DNA from: Dyadobacter sp. 3J3
GTDB taxonomy: Bacteria > Bacteroidota > Bacteroidia > Cytophagales > Spirosomataceae
Length of the DNA: 64,000 nucleotides
Direction: 5' to 3'
Assembly: GCF_009801115.1 (NCBI RefSeq)
Contig: NZ_VTOL01000011.1
Location: 124,001-188,000 of the forward strand
Position numbers and translations under genes: made by a program. This document shows positions 46,633-56,400 of this stretch, in pieces. Numbering within the stretch: position 1 is the first letter of the stretch; each line of letters starts with the position of its first letter. The notes under the pieces were generated by a model. It did no database searches and had not been told where the DNA came from. It saw only the letters and a list, made by a program, of their open reading frames with translations.

Positions 46633-47085
46633 ATGTCACAATCGTTAGCAAAAGTCTGCACACATATTGTGTTCAGCACCAAATACCGTCAGCCATTAAT
46701 TGATGACAAAATTGAAAATGAGCTCCACAGATATCTGGGAGGGATTTGTAATAAGTTTGAATGTATACCAATCAAGGTTGGAGGTTATGTGGACCACATT
46801 CATATTTTATGTGTAATGTCAAGAAAAATCTCAATCATGAAACTTTTGGAAGAAATAAAAAAGAATTCTTCCAGATGGATCAAGACCAAAGGGAAGGAAT
46901 ATGAAGGTTTTTACTGGCAGGATGGCTATGGAATATTTTCTGTTAATCCTTCGGAATTAGACGTTGTTGTAAGATATATTTCTAATCAAAAATCACATCA
47001 TGAAAATAAAAATTTCCAGGATGAGTACAGAGGTTTTTTGAGGAAGTATAATGTTGAATATGATGAAAGATATGTGTGGGAATAA
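46633..47085 (+). CDS. IS200/IS605-type Y1 transposase (TnpA/RAYT-like)
   Basis: The 150-residue single-domain HUH transposase has the metal-binding 'DHIHIL' motif (His55, His57) and the catalytic tyrosine Tyr115 in 'VRYISNQKSHH'. No accessory TnpB gene is present. Such enzymes cut and rejoin single-stranded DNA at hairpin-flanked ends; stand-alone relatives (RAYTs) act on REP palindromes. Here the gene is bordered by four tandem palindromic units on the left and strong palindromes on the right, which are the likely substrate or ends. It interrupts the spacer between the Gfo/Idh/MocA and ABC transporter genes and looks intact. Confidence 0.9.
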   Translation: MSQSLAKVCTHIVFSTKYRQPLIDDKIENELHRYLGGICNKFECIPIKVGGYVDHIHILCVMSRKISIMKLLEEIKKNSSRWIKTKGKEYEGFYWQDGYGIFSVNPSELDVVVRYISNQKSHHENKNFQDEYRGFLRKYNVEYDERYVWE

Positions 47086-47086
47086 T

Positions 47087-47189
47087 AGGGCGGTGCCCCA
47101 CCTTAACATATGACCCCCTTTCAGGGCTAAATAATTTTGTAGCCCTGAAAGGGCGCCATACCTCAGCCCGGGGCATCGCCCTGGGATTT
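47087..47189. repeat. Palindromes at the right edge of the transposase block
   Basis: A perfect 14-bp inverted repeat (arm CCCTTTCAGGGCTA at 47116-47129, mate at 47140-47153) is followed by the palindrome CCCGGGGC...GCCCTGGG near 47167-47185. The latter matches the element at 39457-39475. These probably mark the right end of the mobile unit. Confidence 0.8.
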
Positions 47190-47227
47190 GGAATTATCAG
47201 ATTATTGAGATTATTATAGATTTACCC

Positions 47228-48721
47228 ATGACCGAAACCATCCTCCAAATCAAAAACCTGACCAAATCCTTTTCCGGGATTAAGGCATTGGATGATGTGC
47301 AGTTGACAATAAAAAAGGGAGAAGTGCATGCGTTGATGGGAGAAAACGGCGCAGGTAAATCAACCTTTATGAAAATCCTGATCGGGTTGCTTAATCCTGA
47401 TTCCGGCGAAATAATTTATGATGGAAATATTATAAAAGACAACTCAGTAAGCGAAATTTCGAAACGCGGAATTTCTATGATTCATCAGGAAATATTGATA
47501 ATTCCTGAATTAACAGTCGCACAAAATATCTTTCTGGGCCGGGAAAGAGAAATTTCAGGAAATAAAAACGGATGGCTTAATGACAAAAATATTGCGGTAA
47601 AAGCTACGGAGTTTTTGAGAGAACTAGGAGTAGATATCGATGCAAATATAAAAATGAAATACCTGAGCGTCGCACAGATGCAAATGGTAGAAATCGCAAA
47701 AGCAGTTTCGAACAATGCGCGGGTTATTATCATGGATGAGCCGACATCGGCTATTTCAGACAAAGAAGTTTCAACACTTTTTAGGATAATAAAAGATTTG
47801 AAAAGCAAGGGCGTCGCCATTATTTACATCTCACACAAAATGGATGAGATATTTGAAATATCGGATACAATTACCGTGTTGCGGGATGGAAAATATATCG
47901 CAACAAAAAACGCTTCTGAACTTGACAAAAATAGTCTGATTGCAATGATGGTGGGAAGGGAAATTAACAACATGTTTCCTGAACCTGTTGCCGAAAAAGG
48001 GAAAATCATTCTTTCTGTTAAAAGCTTAAATAAAAAAGGAAAGTTTGCAGGCATCAGTTTTGAAGTTCATGCGGGAGAAATACTGGGAATATCGGGACTT
48101 ATGGGTGCTGGCAGGACTGAAATTGCAGAGGCCATTTATGGATTGTCGCCAGCGGATGGTGGCGTAATATTTATAAATGGACAAGAAATTAAAATAAAAT
48201 CTCCCCGGGACGCGGTGTCGTATGGGATTGGATATGTCAGTGAAGACCGGAAAAGATTAGGTTTTATTCCACAATTATCGGTCAGTAAAAACCTAACACT
48301 TGCCAGCTTATCAAAACATTGCCGGGGAATATTTATTGATAACCAAAAAGAGAATAAAGCAGTGGATCAAATGATTTCGGATCTGAAGATAAAAACTTCG
48401 GGGCGAAATCAGAAAGTTACACATCTCAGCGGTGGAAACCAGCAAAAAGTAGTAATAGGAAAAGTACTCGCCACCTTACCAAAAGTTTTGATTCTGGATG
48501 AACCTACTCGTGGTGTTGATGTTGGAGCAAAATTTGAAATATATAAACTTATAAATAATCTGGCGGTGCAGGGAATAGCCATCATTATGATTTCTTCCGA
48601 ACTGCCGGAAATTTTGGGAATTAGTGATCGGATTCTGGTTTTATCAAAAGGAGTTCAGACAGCCATTTTGTCAAGATCAGAAGCGACGCAGGAATTGATC
48701 ATGAAATACTCAATTCAATGA
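47228..48721 (+). CDS. Sugar ABC transporter ATP-binding protein (RbsA-like)
   Basis: The 497-residue protein has two ABC cassettes, as in RbsA/MglA/XylG. The first carries Walker A 'GENGAGKST' (38-46), the signature 'LSVAQMQMVEIAKA', and Walker B 'VIIMDEPTSA'. The second has a degenerate Walker A ('SGLMGAGRTE'), the signature 'LSGGNQQKV' and 'LILDEPTRGVD'. It energises uptake of a monosaccharide or polyol through the permease encoded next. It is located at the inner membrane. The gene follows the transposase block by about 40 bases and may use a promoter in or before it. Confidence 0.94.
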   Translation: MTETILQIKNLTKSFSGIKALDDVQLTIKKGEVHALMGENGAGKSTFMKILIGLLNPDSGEIIYDGNIIKDNSVSEISKRGISMIHQEILIIPELTVAQNIFLGREREISGNKNGWLNDKNIAVKATEFLRELGVDIDANIKMKYLSVAQMQMVEIAKAVSNNARVIIMDEPTSAISDKEVSTLFRIIKDLKSKGVAIIYISHKMDEIFEISDTITVLRDGKYIATKNASELDKNSLIAMMVGREINNMFPEPVAEKGKIILSVKSLNKKGKFAGISFEVHAGEILGISGLMGAGRTEIAEAIYGLSPADGGVIFINGQEIKIKSPRDAVSYGIGYVSEDRKRLGFIPQLSVSKNLTLASLSKHCRGIFIDNQKENKAVDQMISDLKIKTSGRNQKVTHLSGGNQQKVVIGKVLATLPKVLILDEPTRGVDVGAKFEIYKLINNLAVQGIAIIMISSELPEILGISDRILVLSKGVQTAILSRSEATQELIMKYSIQ

Positions 48722-48792
48722 ATTTATAACTTTCACCAGCATGATAGCTATCGTGAACCACAATCAGGAAAAGAAGATTTAAATAATATAAC

Positions 48793-49743
48793 TTGGAGAA
48801 TAAATTTACATCAAGATTCCGTGGTATTGGCCAATATGGCATTTTTCTGGCATTTGTAATTATTTGCCTTACGTTGGCTTTAAGTACACCAAAATTTTTC
48901 ACAGTATCCAATTTAATGAATATCGGAACGCAGGTTTCGATCAATGCGTTGTTGGCTTTCGGGGTCACTTTTGTGATTATTACCGGCGGTATTGATCTTT
49001 CACTGGGATCCATGGTGGCCGTTACGGGCGTTTTGGCGGCATCTTTTGCACATCCTGACACCTATCCTATAATTGTTCCTGTTTTCATTGGTCTTGTCGG
49101 AGGGCTAGCCATTGGTGCTTTTAACGGATTGGTTATTACAAAAAGTAAGGTGCCGCCATTTATTGTAACACTAGGAACAATGACGATCGGAAGAGGTTTG
49201 GCCTTGATTCTTAGCAATGGAAGGCCAATTTCCAACCTGTCCGATTCCTTTAATTTTATTGGCGGCGGAAATTTATTTGGAATACCATTTCCAATAATCA
49301 TTCTTATTCTGGCCTTTTTTATTTGCTCCGCGATTTTAAACAAAACAATTCTGGGACGCTACATGTATGCCGTAGGAGGAAACGAACCTGCGGCGCGGGC
49401 TTCCGGAATTCGTGTTAATCATGTTAAAATGTGGGTTTACACCATTTGCGGATTACTTTCTGCTGTCGGGGGAATTTTACTGACGTCCAGAATTACCACC
49501 GGACAACCCAATGCCGGAGCCGGATTTGAACTGGATGCTATTGCAGCAGCCATTATTGGCGGCACAAGCACTTCTGGTGGTACCGGTACCATGACGGGCA
49601 CGCTAATCGGTGCATTGTTGATTGGCGTTATTAGTAATAGTCTTGATTTACTGAATGTTACATCCTATTACCAACAAGTTGTCATGGGTGCTATCATCAT
49701 TGGAGCAGTGGTTCTGGATAGTATGGGGAAAGATAAAAACTAG
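48793..49743 (+). CDS. Sugar ABC transporter permease (RbsC-like)
   Basis: The 316-residue membrane protein has the RbsC/AraH layout with about ten helices and the conserved 'GVTFVIITGGIDLSLGSMVA' and 'GALLIGVISNSLDLLNV' segments. The start is TTG at 48793: an in-frame stop lies three codons upstream (48784-48786) and the next ATG is about 40 codons inside the first conserved region. It forms the transmembrane channel for the RbsA-like ATPase, 71 bases upstream. A weak hairpin with six T lies between this gene and the binding-protein gene. Confidence 0.92.
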   Translation: MENKFTSRFRGIGQYGIFLAFVIICLTLALSTPKFFTVSNLMNIGTQVSINALLAFGVTFVIITGGIDLSLGSMVAVTGVLAASFAHPDTYPIIVPVFIGLVGGLAIGAFNGLVITKSKVPPFIVTLGTMTIGRGLALILSNGRPISNLSDSFNFIGGGNLFGIPFPIIILILAFFICSAILNKTILGRYMYAVGGNEPAARASGIRVNHVKMWVYTICGLLSAVGGILLTSRITTGQPNAGAGFELDAIAAAIIGGTSTSGGTGTMTGTLIGALLIGVISNSLDLLNVTSYYQQVVMGAIIIGAVVLDSMGKDKN

Positions 49744-49796
49744 GATTTACAGGGTTTGAATGATACTAAAAAAGTGTCTTTTTTGATTGTATTAAA

Positions 49797-50756
49797 ATGA
49801 ATAAAACATTTATGAAACTGAATTTCTTTTACTCATTTGTATTTCTTGCTTCCGTTCTTGTGGGATGTAATCAGTCCAATAAATCAGAATCTGAAACAAA
49901 GGACGGCGCGAAAAAGCTTGTCATCGGAAGTACGATGTTGAGTATGCAAAACGAATTTGTTGTCAACGTGAGTGACGAAATGGAAGCGAAGGCAAAGGAA
50001 CTTGGCGTAGAGCTCATCACGGTTGACGCCGAACGTTCCGCTTTGAAGCAGGTTGAACAGGTTGAAAGTTTTATTGCGCAAGGCGTGGATGCCATCGTTA
50101 TGAATCCTTGTGAAGTGGAAGCCAGCTCGCCGGCAGTAAAACTTGCTCTGGATGCCAAAATCCCGATCATCAATGTCAACTCGGAAACTACGGCAAAACC
50201 GACATCTTTTGTTGGTTCTGATGATGTTGAATCCGCCAGAATTGCAATGAATTATATTGTCAAAAAGCTGGGTGGAAAAGGGAATGTGATCATGATGCAT
50301 GGTTACATGGGACAAGCGGCTCAAATTAAAAGAGATAAAGGAGCGAAGGAAATCCTGAAAGCGAATCCGGGTTTGAAACTTCTAGCTGAACAATCAGGAG
50401 AATGGGACCGCGCCAAAGCCATGTCTTTGACCGAAAACTGGATTCAGTCGTATGGTACTAAAATCAACGCCATTTTTGCTCAAAATGACGAAATGGGACT
50501 CGGTGTTGTGAAAGCCCTGGAAGCCGCCGGACTGAAAGATAAAATAATCGTGGTAAGTATTGATGCAATTCCGGATGCATTGCAGGCTGTCAAAAAAGGA
50601 ACGCTTGATGCCACCGTTTATCAAAATGCAAAACAACAAGGCAGCAAAGCTATCGAGAATGCGGTAAAAGCTGCCAAAGGTGAGGCATTTGAAAAGGAAG
50701 TTTTAATCCCGTTTCAGCTCGTAACAAAAGAAAATTTGAATGAATTTTTGAAATAA
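49797..50756 (+). CDS. Sugar ABC transporter substrate-binding lipoprotein (RbsB-like)
   Basis: The 319-residue protein has a lipoprotein signal peptide with lipobox 'VLVGC' (Cys24) and a two-lobed periplasmic-binding fold of the ribose/galactose type: 'IGSTMLSMQNEFVVNVSDEMEAKAKELGVELI', 'SFIAQGVDAIVMNPCE', 'NVNSETTAKPTSFVGSDDVESAR', 'NAIFAQNDEMGLGVVKALEAAG'. It is tethered to the membrane and delivers a monosaccharide, disaccharide or inositol-like ligand to the RbsAC pair. A second possible start (M6) would still keep the lipobox. Confidence 0.93.
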   Translation: MNKTFMKLNFFYSFVFLASVLVGCNQSNKSESETKDGAKKLVIGSTMLSMQNEFVVNVSDEMEAKAKELGVELITVDAERSALKQVEQVESFIAQGVDAIVMNPCEVEASSPAVKLALDAKIPIINVNSETTAKPTSFVGSDDVESARIAMNYIVKKLGGKGNVIMMHGYMGQAAQIKRDKGAKEILKANPGLKLLAEQSGEWDRAKAMSLTENWIQSYGTKINAIFAQNDEMGLGVVKALEAAGLKDKIIVVSIDAIPDALQAVKKGTLDATVYQNAKQQGSKAIENAVKAAKGEAFEKEVLIPFQLVTKENLNEFLK

Positions 50757-50814
50757 ATCAAAGTCGATTTTGACATAATCTCATTTGGAAAATATAAGAA
50801 ATCAATCCTGAACC

Positions 50815-51993
50815 ATGAATAGAAGAATCGGAAAAATAAAATTAGCATTAGCAGGAATCCTTGTGGGAATCTGTTTTCTTACATCGGCACAAGCGCAGCA
50901 AACTGAAAAAAAAGCGACGCCTGTCCGGTTTGAAAAAAAGCAGATTGCGTCAGAAAGTAATGAATCGGTAGCGGTTTTTGATGTAAATAACGACGGGAAA
51001 CCGGATCTTGTCTCGGGTGAATTCTGGTATAAAGGTCCTGAGTTTTTTGATCGCTTTTATATTGGAGAAGTGAAGCGGCATGGTGAGTATTGGGATGATT
51101 TTGCAACCATACCCATGGATGTCAACGGTGATGGAAATATGGATTTTATCACAGGTGGATGGTTTAATAAAAGTCTGATCTGGCGCGAAAACCCAGGAAA
51201 TAACGGGCCCTGGAAAGATCATCTCATTGATGAGACCGGGAATGTTGAAACCGCAAGAGCCTGGGATATTGATAATGACGGCTTTCCTGAAATTGTTCCT
51301 AATAACCCAAATCTGCCTCTCAAATTTTACAAACTGGAACGCGACAAAGCCGGGAACGCAACCGGAACTTTTACCAAAATACAGGTTGCTGATAAACAGG
51401 ACCACGGTATCGGATTCGGTGATGTAAACGCGGATGGACGTGGCGATTTTATTATCAGCACAGGCTGGCTGGAAGCTCCAAAAGATGTATTAAAAGACAA
51501 ATGGATCGCACATAATGATTTTAAGCTTGGAACAGCCAGCGTGCCGATTCTGGTAGTCGATGTGAATGGTGATAAGAAAAATGATATCATTGTAGGCCAG
51601 GCACACAGCTATGGACTTGACTGGTACGAGCAGACCACCAAATTAGGAAAAATTGATTGGATCAAGCATGTTATCGATCCGTTTAACTCGCAATTTCATT
51701 CCATGGAATGGGTGGATCTGGATAACGATGGAAAGAATGAATTGCTTACGGGAAAACGATACCGCGCTCATAACGGGAACGATCCCGGAGAAAAGGACCT
51801 GGTTGGTATTTATTATTTCCAGTGGAATGGAGAATCTTTTGTGAAACAGGTAATTTCTCACGGTCCGTATGGTGTAGGGAAAGGAATTGGTGTTTACTTT
51901 TCAACAGCAGACTTGCACGGAAGTGGCCGTAAGGATATCATAGTGGCCGGAAAAGATGGTTTGTTTGTCTTTTTCAATCAGGGTAATAACTAA
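50815..51993 (+). CDS. Secreted FG-GAP/VCBS repeat protein
   Basis: The 392-residue exported protein (leader ending 'LTSAQAQ') carries seven Asp-rich calcium-type motifs of the FG-GAP/VCBS kind: 'DVNNDGKPDLVSG', 'DVNGDGNMDFITG', 'DIDNDGFPEIVPN', 'DVNADGRGDFIIST', 'DVNGDKKNDIIVG', 'DLDNDGKNELLTG' and 'DLHGSGRKDIIVAG'. That number fits a seven-bladed beta-propeller. These proteins usually bind ligands or calcium rather than catalyse. It follows the transporter by 58 bases and may present or recognise the glycan. Confidence 0.9.
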   Translation: MNRRIGKIKLALAGILVGICFLTSAQAQQTEKKATPVRFEKKQIASESNESVAVFDVNNDGKPDLVSGEFWYKGPEFFDRFYIGEVKRHGEYWDDFATIPMDVNGDGNMDFITGGWFNKSLIWRENPGNNGPWKDHLIDETGNVETARAWDIDNDGFPEIVPNNPNLPLKFYKLERDKAGNATGTFTKIQVADKQDHGIGFGDVNADGRGDFIISTGWLEAPKDVLKDKWIAHNDFKLGTASVPILVVDVNGDKKNDIIVGQAHSYGLDWYEQTTKLGKIDWIKHVIDPFNSQFHSMEWVDLDNDGKNELLTGKRYRAHNGNDPGEKDLVGIYYFQWNGESFVKQVISHGPYGVGKGIGVYFSTADLHGSGRKDIIVAGKDGLFVFFNQGNN

Positions 51994-52082
51994 TTTTGAT
52001 TTATTCGTTCAGTGGCGGCGCTGGTTAGTAAAATATCCTCGTTGTAATATATTTTTGACATCATTACCTAAACCCCAAATGC

Positions 52083-53315
52083 ATGAGAAAGGTATCGGTC
52101 ACATTTGGCCATATTTTACTATTGTTACTTACAATTTTTTATAAGCCCGAAGAGGTTCTGGCACAATCAAAAACTTCCGGTTTGGATTTGAAGGACGGGG
52201 ACCGTGTTGTTTTTCTTGGAAATTCGCTTTTTGAAAATGATTTTCAGTACGGCTATCTGGAACTGGCGCTTACCACCCGTTTTCCTGACAAAAACGTGAC
52301 TTTCCGTAATCTGGGATGGTCGGGCGATAATGTCTGGGGAGATGGACGCAGCACCTTTACGAATCCGCCAACTGCATATCAGCATCTAATGCAAAACATT
52401 ATCAAAACGCAGCCAACCGTCGTTTTTCTTGGATATGGTGGTGTGGAAGCACAGGAAGGTGCCGCAGGTTTGGCACATTTTAAAGATGGGTTAAACAATC
52501 TGCTGAATAAAATTGATTCCCTGGGTGCAAAAACCATTTTATTGTCAACCATTCCGGTTGCTTCAAGCGATACTTCGATTAATCTTTCCAAACGTAACGC
52601 AGATCTGGAACTATACTCGTCGGCGATCGCGAAAATAGCGGCGGATCGCGGGAAGCAGTTTATTGACATTTATAAGCCGATTCTGGATGCCAGCAAACAG
52701 ATTACCATTATTGAAAATGGTGTTCATTTGAACGAAACAGGATATTACTATCTGGCTAATGTTTTGGAAAATGGTTTAGGTTTGAAAACTGAAAAACCGG
52801 TAACGACTATTTCAATTTCCAAAACAGGCGCAGAAGCTTCTGCCAATGCGAAAATTCTGGATTCAGGAAAGGATTTGACCAGTCTGCAATTTGTAATACC
52901 TGAAAAATTCCTGCCTCTTCCGGTTTCTCCGGAAGGTGAAAAATTGGCAGATACGGCTCCCGTACTTAAAATAACAGGTTTGAAAAAAGGATTTTATACG
53001 CTTACGGCAAATGATGATCAGATTGTAAGCGCTTCTGCCAAAGACTGGGAAAAGGGCGTTGAAATAAAACAAGGTCCGTCTTACTTTCAATCGGCAGAAA
53101 TAAAAGATATGATATTGAAAAAAAATGAACTTCATTTTTTCCAATACAGACCTATCAACGAAACATACATTATCGGCTTCCGGGCTTATGAGCAAGGCAA
53201 ACATGTAAAGGATTTGGAGGACCAGGATATTCTGATCAAATGGCTGGAAGGACAAATTGCCTTACAAAGAATGCCGAAAGAAATAGTGTATAGGTTGTCA
53301 GCTATTGGCAATTAG
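52083..53315 (+). CDS. Secreted SGNH-fold protein, catalytic residues partly altered
   Basis: The 410-residue exported protein (leader ending 'EEVLAQ') shows an SGNH/GDSL plan. Block I is 'VVFLGNSLFEND' with Ser48, block II 'LGWSGDNVWG', block III 'VVFLGYGGVEAQEG' and block V 'IENGVHLNETGY' with His215. Two expected residues differ: the Asn of block III is missing and the Asp three residues before His215 is Asn212. It could be a non-hydrolytic binding protein or use different residues. About 160 C-terminal residues ('VTTISISKTGAEASA...') form a separate domain. Its last residues are encoded by a heptad repeat array. Confidence 0.82.
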   Translation: MRKVSVTFGHILLLLLTIFYKPEEVLAQSKTSGLDLKDGDRVVFLGNSLFENDFQYGYLELALTTRFPDKNVTFRNLGWSGDNVWGDGRSTFTNPPTAYQHLMQNIIKTQPTVVFLGYGGVEAQEGAAGLAHFKDGLNNLLNKIDSLGAKTILLSTIPVASSDTSINLSKRNADLELYSSAIAKIAADRGKQFIDIYKPILDASKQITIIENGVHLNETGYYYLANVLENGLGLKTEKPVTTISISKTGAEASANAKILDSGKDLTSLQFVIPEKFLPLPVSPEGEKLADTAPVLKITGLKKGFYTLTANDDQIVSASAKDWEKGVEIKQGPSYFQSAEIKDMILKKNELHFFQYRPINETYIIGFRAYEQGKHVKDLEDQDILIKWLEGQIALQRMPKEIVYRLSAIGN

Positions 53316-53328
53316 CGTTTAGCTAAAT
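53301..53328 (-). repeat. Inverted heptad array overlapping the SGNH gene stop codon
   Basis: Four units in register (GCTATTG, GCAATTA and so on) start inside the last codons of the SGNH gene and include its TAG (53313-53315). On the minus strand they read as GCTAANN units; 53301-53317 is an exact reverse complement of 38541-38557. Confidence 0.85.
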
Positions 53329-53378
53329 CACGACATAAAATCAGAGTTAAATTAAGAAAAGAATTCAGGCGAAACAGG

Positions 53379-53413
53379 GCTAAAAGCTAAAAGCTAATAG
53401 CCAACAGCTAAAT
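53379..53413 (+). repeat. Heptad array before the PVC-type cytochrome gene
   Basis: Five units in perfect register begin at 53379 (two identical GCTAAAA copies, then GCTAATA, GCCAACA and GCTAAAT). The array ends 4 bases before ATG 53418. Confidence 0.9.
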
Positions 53414-53417
53414 AAAT

Positions 53418-56400
53418 ATGAAAGCAATAAAACTACTTATCGGGATCATGCTACTGCCGCTGGTCTTGCTTATGACCTCATCGGTAAATCAAAAAAATGT
53501 ATATGAAGATCCCGATCCAAAAAAAGAATTGGCGTCATTCAAAGTTGCAGATGGTTTTGAGGTAACACTCTGGGCGGCAGAACCGCTTGTGGCAAAACCT
53601 ATTCAAATGAATTGGGATGCTGACGGCCGGTTATGGGTTGTGAGCAGCACAGCTTATCCACATTTGAAAACAGGGGAAGTTGCCAATGATAAAATCTTCG
53701 TAATTGAAGATACGGATGGTGACGGCAAAGCGGACAAGACTACCATTTTTGCAGAAGGTTTGACAACACCAACAGGAATTTTGCCGGGTGACGGTGGCGT
53801 TTACGTAGCCAATTCAACGGAAATATTACATTTTTCTGATACCGATGGTGACGGAAAAGCAGATAAAAAACGCAGAATTCTCAATGGTTTTGGAACAGGA
53901 GATGCGCATCATTTAATTCATACTTTTCGCTGGGGACCAGAAGGGAAATTGTACTTCAACCAGTCCATTTACATTTTCAGCCACGTTGAAACGCCTTTTG
54001 GTACCAAAAGACTTGAAGCCGGTGGTGTGTGGCAGTTGAATCCAAAAACGTTGGAAATTGATGTTTATGCCCGAGGCGGTATTAACTTTTGGGGATTGCA
54101 GTTCGATCGTTGGGGGCAGTCATTCCTGACGGATGGTGCGGGTGGTGAAGGAATTAATTATGCTTTTCCGGGTGCTGCGTTTGTTGCTGCCCAGGGTGCT
54201 GAAAGAACTATCCGGGGACTAAACCCTGGTCAGCCAAAACATAGCGGATTGGATGTAATATCAGGAAGACATCTGCCGGATGCATGGCAGGGTAGAATGA
54301 TTGCTAACGATTTCCGGGCAAACCGCATTAATAGTTTCAAGCTGGAAGAACAGGGTAGCGGGTATGCTTCAAAACAAATGGAGGACCTGATGTGGACGGA
54401 TGATATCGCTTTTCGTCCGGTTGATATTAATGTTGGGCCGGATGGAGCAATTTATGTTGCCGACTGGTATAATCCAATTATTCAGCACGGTGAAGTTGAT
54501 TTCTTTGACCCGCGTCGTGATCAGGAACATGGTCGTATCTGGAAAATTACGGCTAAAAACCGTCCGTTGGTAAAAGTACCGAAACTGAATAAAGCGCCTG
54601 TTGCTGAGCTTTTGGAAGCTCTGAAAGTACCGGAAGAACTTACCCGTACCAATGCAAAACAAGTATTAAAAGAACGCGGAGCTAAAGAAGTTATACCGGC
54701 TTTGCGCGCCTGGGTAAGTGCCCTGGATAAAAAAGATAAGGATTACGAACACAATTTACTGGAAGCGTTATGGGTTTTCCAGGCGCTTGATACTGTAAAT
54801 GAACCTCTTTTGCTAAGTTTAATTGGTGCGGAAAGTCACAATGCACGTGCTGCCGGATTGCGCGCCTTGACATTCTGGTATACCAAAATCAATAATGTGC
54901 CGGGTATTCTTGCCAAAGCGGTGACCGACAAACATGCCCAGGTTCGCTTGGAAGCGGTGATTGCGCTTCGTAAAACGAAAACGCCGGAAGCTGCCCGTGC
55001 AGCACTTTCTGTCCTTGATTTGCAGATGGATGAGTTTATTGATTATGCACTTTGGCAAACAATTCGTGAATTGGAACCGGTTTGGATGGCAAAATTGAAA
55101 ACGGATCCAAATTATCTGGGTGATTCCAAAAAGACGGTTTATGCCTTGAAATCTTTGAGTTCACAAGAAGCCGTTGCACAATTGATCAGTTTATATGGAA
55201 AAGGCCAGGTGCCGCAGGAATATCAAAAAGATGTGCTCAATGCAATCGCTAAATCCGGACAAACGGCGGATCTGAATATGCTGCTTGATTTGACGGTTCA
55301 AAATAAAGATAAAAACATAACACCGCAGCTGGCAACTCTGGAAGATGCAGCGCGCCAGCGGAAAGCAAAACCGGATAAAGATCCTGAACGCGTTGCTGAT
55401 TTTATTGGCAATGAGGATGAGGCTGTGAGTCTGAGCGCAATCCGTCTTGCCGGATTATGGAAGATGGAAACACTGAACGATCGCCTTACCGGCCTGATCA
55501 AAACCGGAACGCCTGCAACCAAAAAAGCTGCATTGGGTGCTTTGGCATCTATTGACAAGGAAAAAGCGATGAAGTTAATGGTCGAAATGACGGGTCCAAA
55601 ATATACTCCCGAAGTTCGAATCATTTCTGCGGCTCAGCTTGCGGCTTTAAATCCTGCGGAGGGAGCAAAAATTGCTTCGGAGCTTATGCGCACTTTGCCT
55701 GCTGACACGGATGTAACTGATCTTTTTATGGCATTTATTCCAGATAATGCAGGAGCAGCTGCATTGGCAGATGCAATAGCGACAAAAAGAATTCCGGCAG
55801 AAGCAGCGAAAACAGGACGGCAACTTGTGCAAACACGGGCCGGTTGGAATCGCCAGCGAATTGATGAAATCACCGCATTGAATAAGGCATTGGAAGCTTC
55901 TGGCGGAACCTTGCCGGTTCAAAATATGAAACAGGATTTGAATGACAAAGAAATTGCAAGTCTGGCGAAGGTGGTTACGGATCAGGCTGATCCTGCAAAA
56001 GGGGAAATTATTTTCAGAAGAGCTGCCACAAGCTGCACAACTTGTCATGCAATTGGTGGCGCGGGTGGCCGTATTGGTCCTGATTTAAGTAGTTTGGGGA
56101 CTAGCTCTCCGGTTGAAACCATTATTCGTTCTGTACTATATCCAAGTGTATCCATTAAAGAAGGTTATGATCTGAAGCGGGTTGTTAAGAAAGATGGTTC
56201 TGAGCTTATGGGGTATCTGGCGAGTGACGGCGCTTCTGAAATTGTGATACGCGATGTAACGGGTAAAGAAGTTTCAATAGCCAAAAGTCAGGTTCAATTG
56301 ATGGAAAAAGTACCGGGTTCTCTGATGCCACCGGGATTAACGGCTAGTCTGGATAAAAAAGAATTTGTTGATCTGATTGGATTTCTTTCAAAAATGGGTG

